This document shows positions 60,969 to 62,029 of a stretch of DNA of 62,029 nucleotides, piece by piece (within the stretch, counting starts at the first letter, position 1; the number at the start of each line of letters is the position of its first letter). The DNA is taken from positions 1 through 62,029 of the forward strand of contig CAMPIG010000001.1 in assembly GCA_946886255.1 (NCBI GenBank), given 5' to 3'. The stretch comes from an uncultured Cellvibrio sp. (lineage in GTDB: Bacteria > Pseudomonadota > Gammaproteobacteria > Pseudomonadales > Cellvibrionaceae). The notes below the pieces were generated by a model, which saw only the letters and a list, made by a program, of their open reading frames with translations, did no database searches and was not told the DNA's origin. The translations under genes and the position numbers were made by a program.

Positions 60969-60995
60969 CTCGGCGGATAAGCCGCCGAGCCTTTC
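60969..60995 (+). terminator. hairpin terminator after the VOC gene
   Basis: CTCGGCGG, loop ATAAG, CCGCCGAG, then CCTTTC. A strong 8-bp GC stem but only a weak T run. Confidence 0.6.
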
Positions 60996-61043
60996 AATTG
61001 GGGCGAGTTTTATGCACCGAATATTCTGAGCCATTATCGCGCT

Positions 61044-61304
61044 GTGGCTTCATGGAGCAGTGATGAATGGACCCGGTATAACGCCAACAAGCAATATCGA
61101 TTGGTGTTGGAAAACTCAAATTTCGGTAGCGGAACCTTTAAAACCCGTAACGATGCGGAAGTGTTGAACAAAGCCAATGACAATGCTCCCCGCAGCGACG
61201 CGTTTTGGGCAAACACCTGGTTTTCCTGGGATGATGTGTGGGCTACACGAGCGAAAGAATTTGAAGCTAACTACCCTGCTATCCACCAACAAATCAGCGA
61301 ATAG
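61044..61304 (+). CDS. hypothetical protein, possible C-terminal remnant
   Basis: An 86-codon frame from GTG 61044 has a plausible protein composition, rich in Trp, Asn and Asp (SWSSDEWTRYNANKQYRLVL; FWANTWFSWDDVWATRAKEF). The same frame is open back to 60981 with NWGEFYAPNILSHYRAVASW but has no start codon or ribosome site there. It may be the tail of a gene whose front was lost. No family recognised. Confidence 0.35.
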   Translation: MASWSSDEWTRYNANKQYRLVLENSNFGSGTFKTRNDAEVLNKANDNAPRSDAFWANTWFSWDDVWATRAKEFEANYPAIHQQISE

Positions 61305-61363
61305 AAAGTAAGGCCAGCGGCTGATGTTAACGCTGTATTCTCACAGCATTAACATCAGCACAA

Positions 61364-61906
61364 TTACTTCCACTTGATGTTGCATCCCAAACTCGGCACC
61401 TGTTCAGCCGAAATTTCTTTACCTTCCAACAACGCATCCATGGCTGCACGTAAATCTTTTCCGGTTACCGGTACGTCATTGCCCGGCCGCGAATCGTCGA
61501 ACTGGCCGCGATAAACCAATTGCAGATCCCCGTCGTATAAGAAAAAGTCCGGTGTGCAAGCAGCGTCGTAGGCTTGGGCAACCTGTTGGGTTTCGTCATA
61601 GAGATAGGTCATGCCAAGGTTGAGTTGTGGCATTTTTTCCGGGGCGTCGTCAGGATAACTTTGTGCATCGTTGGAGCTGATGGCGACAAGGCCGATGTCG
61701 CTGTTTTGGTAGTCGCGGCCTAACGCGCGCAGGCCATCAAGGATATGCTTGACGAAGGGGCAGTGGTTGCACATGAAGATCACCAGCAAGCCTTTGCTTT
61801 TACGCAGATCATCGCGCGCGACCTGCTGGTTGTTGGCAGGATTGAGTAAACGGAAGTCAGCCGCATTGCTGCCGAGGGCGACCATGGTAGACGGTGTGCG
61901 GGCCAT
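61364..61906 (-). CDS. thioredoxin-like AhpC/TSA-family protein
   Basis: A 180-residue thioredoxin-fold protein with an alkyl-hydroperoxide-reductase/redoxin-like core. LLVIFMCNHCPFVKHILDGL holds a CxxC motif, followed by VAISSNDAQSYPDDAPEKM and the cis-Pro region ACTPDFFLYDGDLQLVYRGQ. There is no signal peptide, so it is cytoplasmic. Typical for a family of single-domain thioredoxin proteins with a CNHCPF site; reductant and target unknown. GGAGAAACC precedes ATG. Confidence 0.9.
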   Translation of the reverse strand: MARTPSTMVALGSNAADFRLLNPANNQQVARDDLRKSKGLLVIFMCNHCPFVKHILDGLRALGRDYQNSDIGLVAISSNDAQSYPDDAPEKMPQLNLGMTYLYDETQQVAQAYDAACTPDFFLYDGDLQLVYRGQFDDSRPGNDVPVTGKDLRAAMDALLEGKEISAEQVPSLGCNIKWK

Positions 61907-62029
61907 TGGTTTCTCCTTTCATGTGAGTGGTGAAGACAGCGAGCCTAGCATATCTGCCGTGCGAGGTTTAAGCGTATCTATACACTTCTTAAACCAGCGC
62001 TCGTTGCGACCGGTGGCGCGCCTTTGTTA

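Noticed and set aside
1..62029. CRISPR arrays, tRNA/rRNA genes, prophage or IS transposase genes
   Set aside because: No regularly spaced direct repeats, clover-leaf genes or transposase/integrase reading frames were seen in a reading of both strands.

Overview
The window looks like a chromosomal segment from a free-living, polysaccharide-degrading gammaproteobacterium, most likely Cellvibrio or a close relative. The main evidence is a secreted protein with a CBM2 module, poly-serine linkers, a CBM6/35-like module and a beta-helix. Supporting evidence is the ubiB, fadIJ-like, moaA/moaB/moeA, nirBD, rtcB and dtd gene set. No phage, plasmid or rRNA/tRNA genes were seen. Taxonomy is inferred from gene content only.

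Layout. 0-8.3 kb: ubiB, a DUF1294 protein, then a tight fatty-acid oxidation operon (thiolase, FadJ-like multifunctional enzyme, acetyl-CoA hydrolase/transferase) and a CBS protein. 8.4-13.8 kb: TraB/GumN protein, dtd, membrane AraC regulator, proline iminopeptidase, WYL regulator overlapping tag. 14.7-22.2 kb: molybdopterin genes moeA, moaB and moaA read leftward, divergent from a nitrite-assimilation operon (SUMT, nirB, nirD). That operon is preceded by a very good sigma-54 promoter and two NtrC-like sites, so it is probably nitrogen-regulated. 22.5-32.6 kb: a diguanylate cyclase with an unusual periplasmic domain, a DUF1206 membrane protein, two tandem paralogous secreted proteins, a candidate small RNA, rtcB, and the CBM2 beta-helix protein. 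32.8-34.0 kb: a signal-less LysM/lysozyme-like protein followed at once by a lipoprotein, which resembles an effector/immunity pair.

34.0-36.4 and 50.2-52.0 kb hold small, A+T-richer orphan genes, several broken, separated by attC-like palindromes. They read as integron-type gene cassettes without an integrase. 36.4-46.3 kb: MarR regulator divergent from a SnoaL-like gene with an in-frame UGA; an ExbB-ExbD operon whose third gene has a TonB-type SxxxH transmembrane anchor but a PA14-like rather than TonB C-terminus; two DUF1810 paralogues; an alpha/beta hydrolase, an arylamine N-acetyltransferase, a serine hydrolase and a DCC-DUF4166 fusion. 46.4-49.5 kb: a KaiC-like ATPase with a hybrid histidine kinase. 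52-62 kb: secreted hydrolase divergent from an AraC regulator, ECF sigma factor with a membrane partner, PAS hybrid kinase, SRPBCC protein, XRE/DUF2975 pair, Rap1a/Tai-like protein, VOC protein and thioredoxin-like protein, with decayed beta-lactamase-family and MFS genes between them.

A REP-like palindrome with the core GGTCGGATTAGCG recurs at five loci, often as inverted pairs. Several decayed genes and repeats mark 34-37, 50-52 and 58-60.4 kb as the plastic parts of the window; the remainder is ordinary housekeeping and regulatory sequence.
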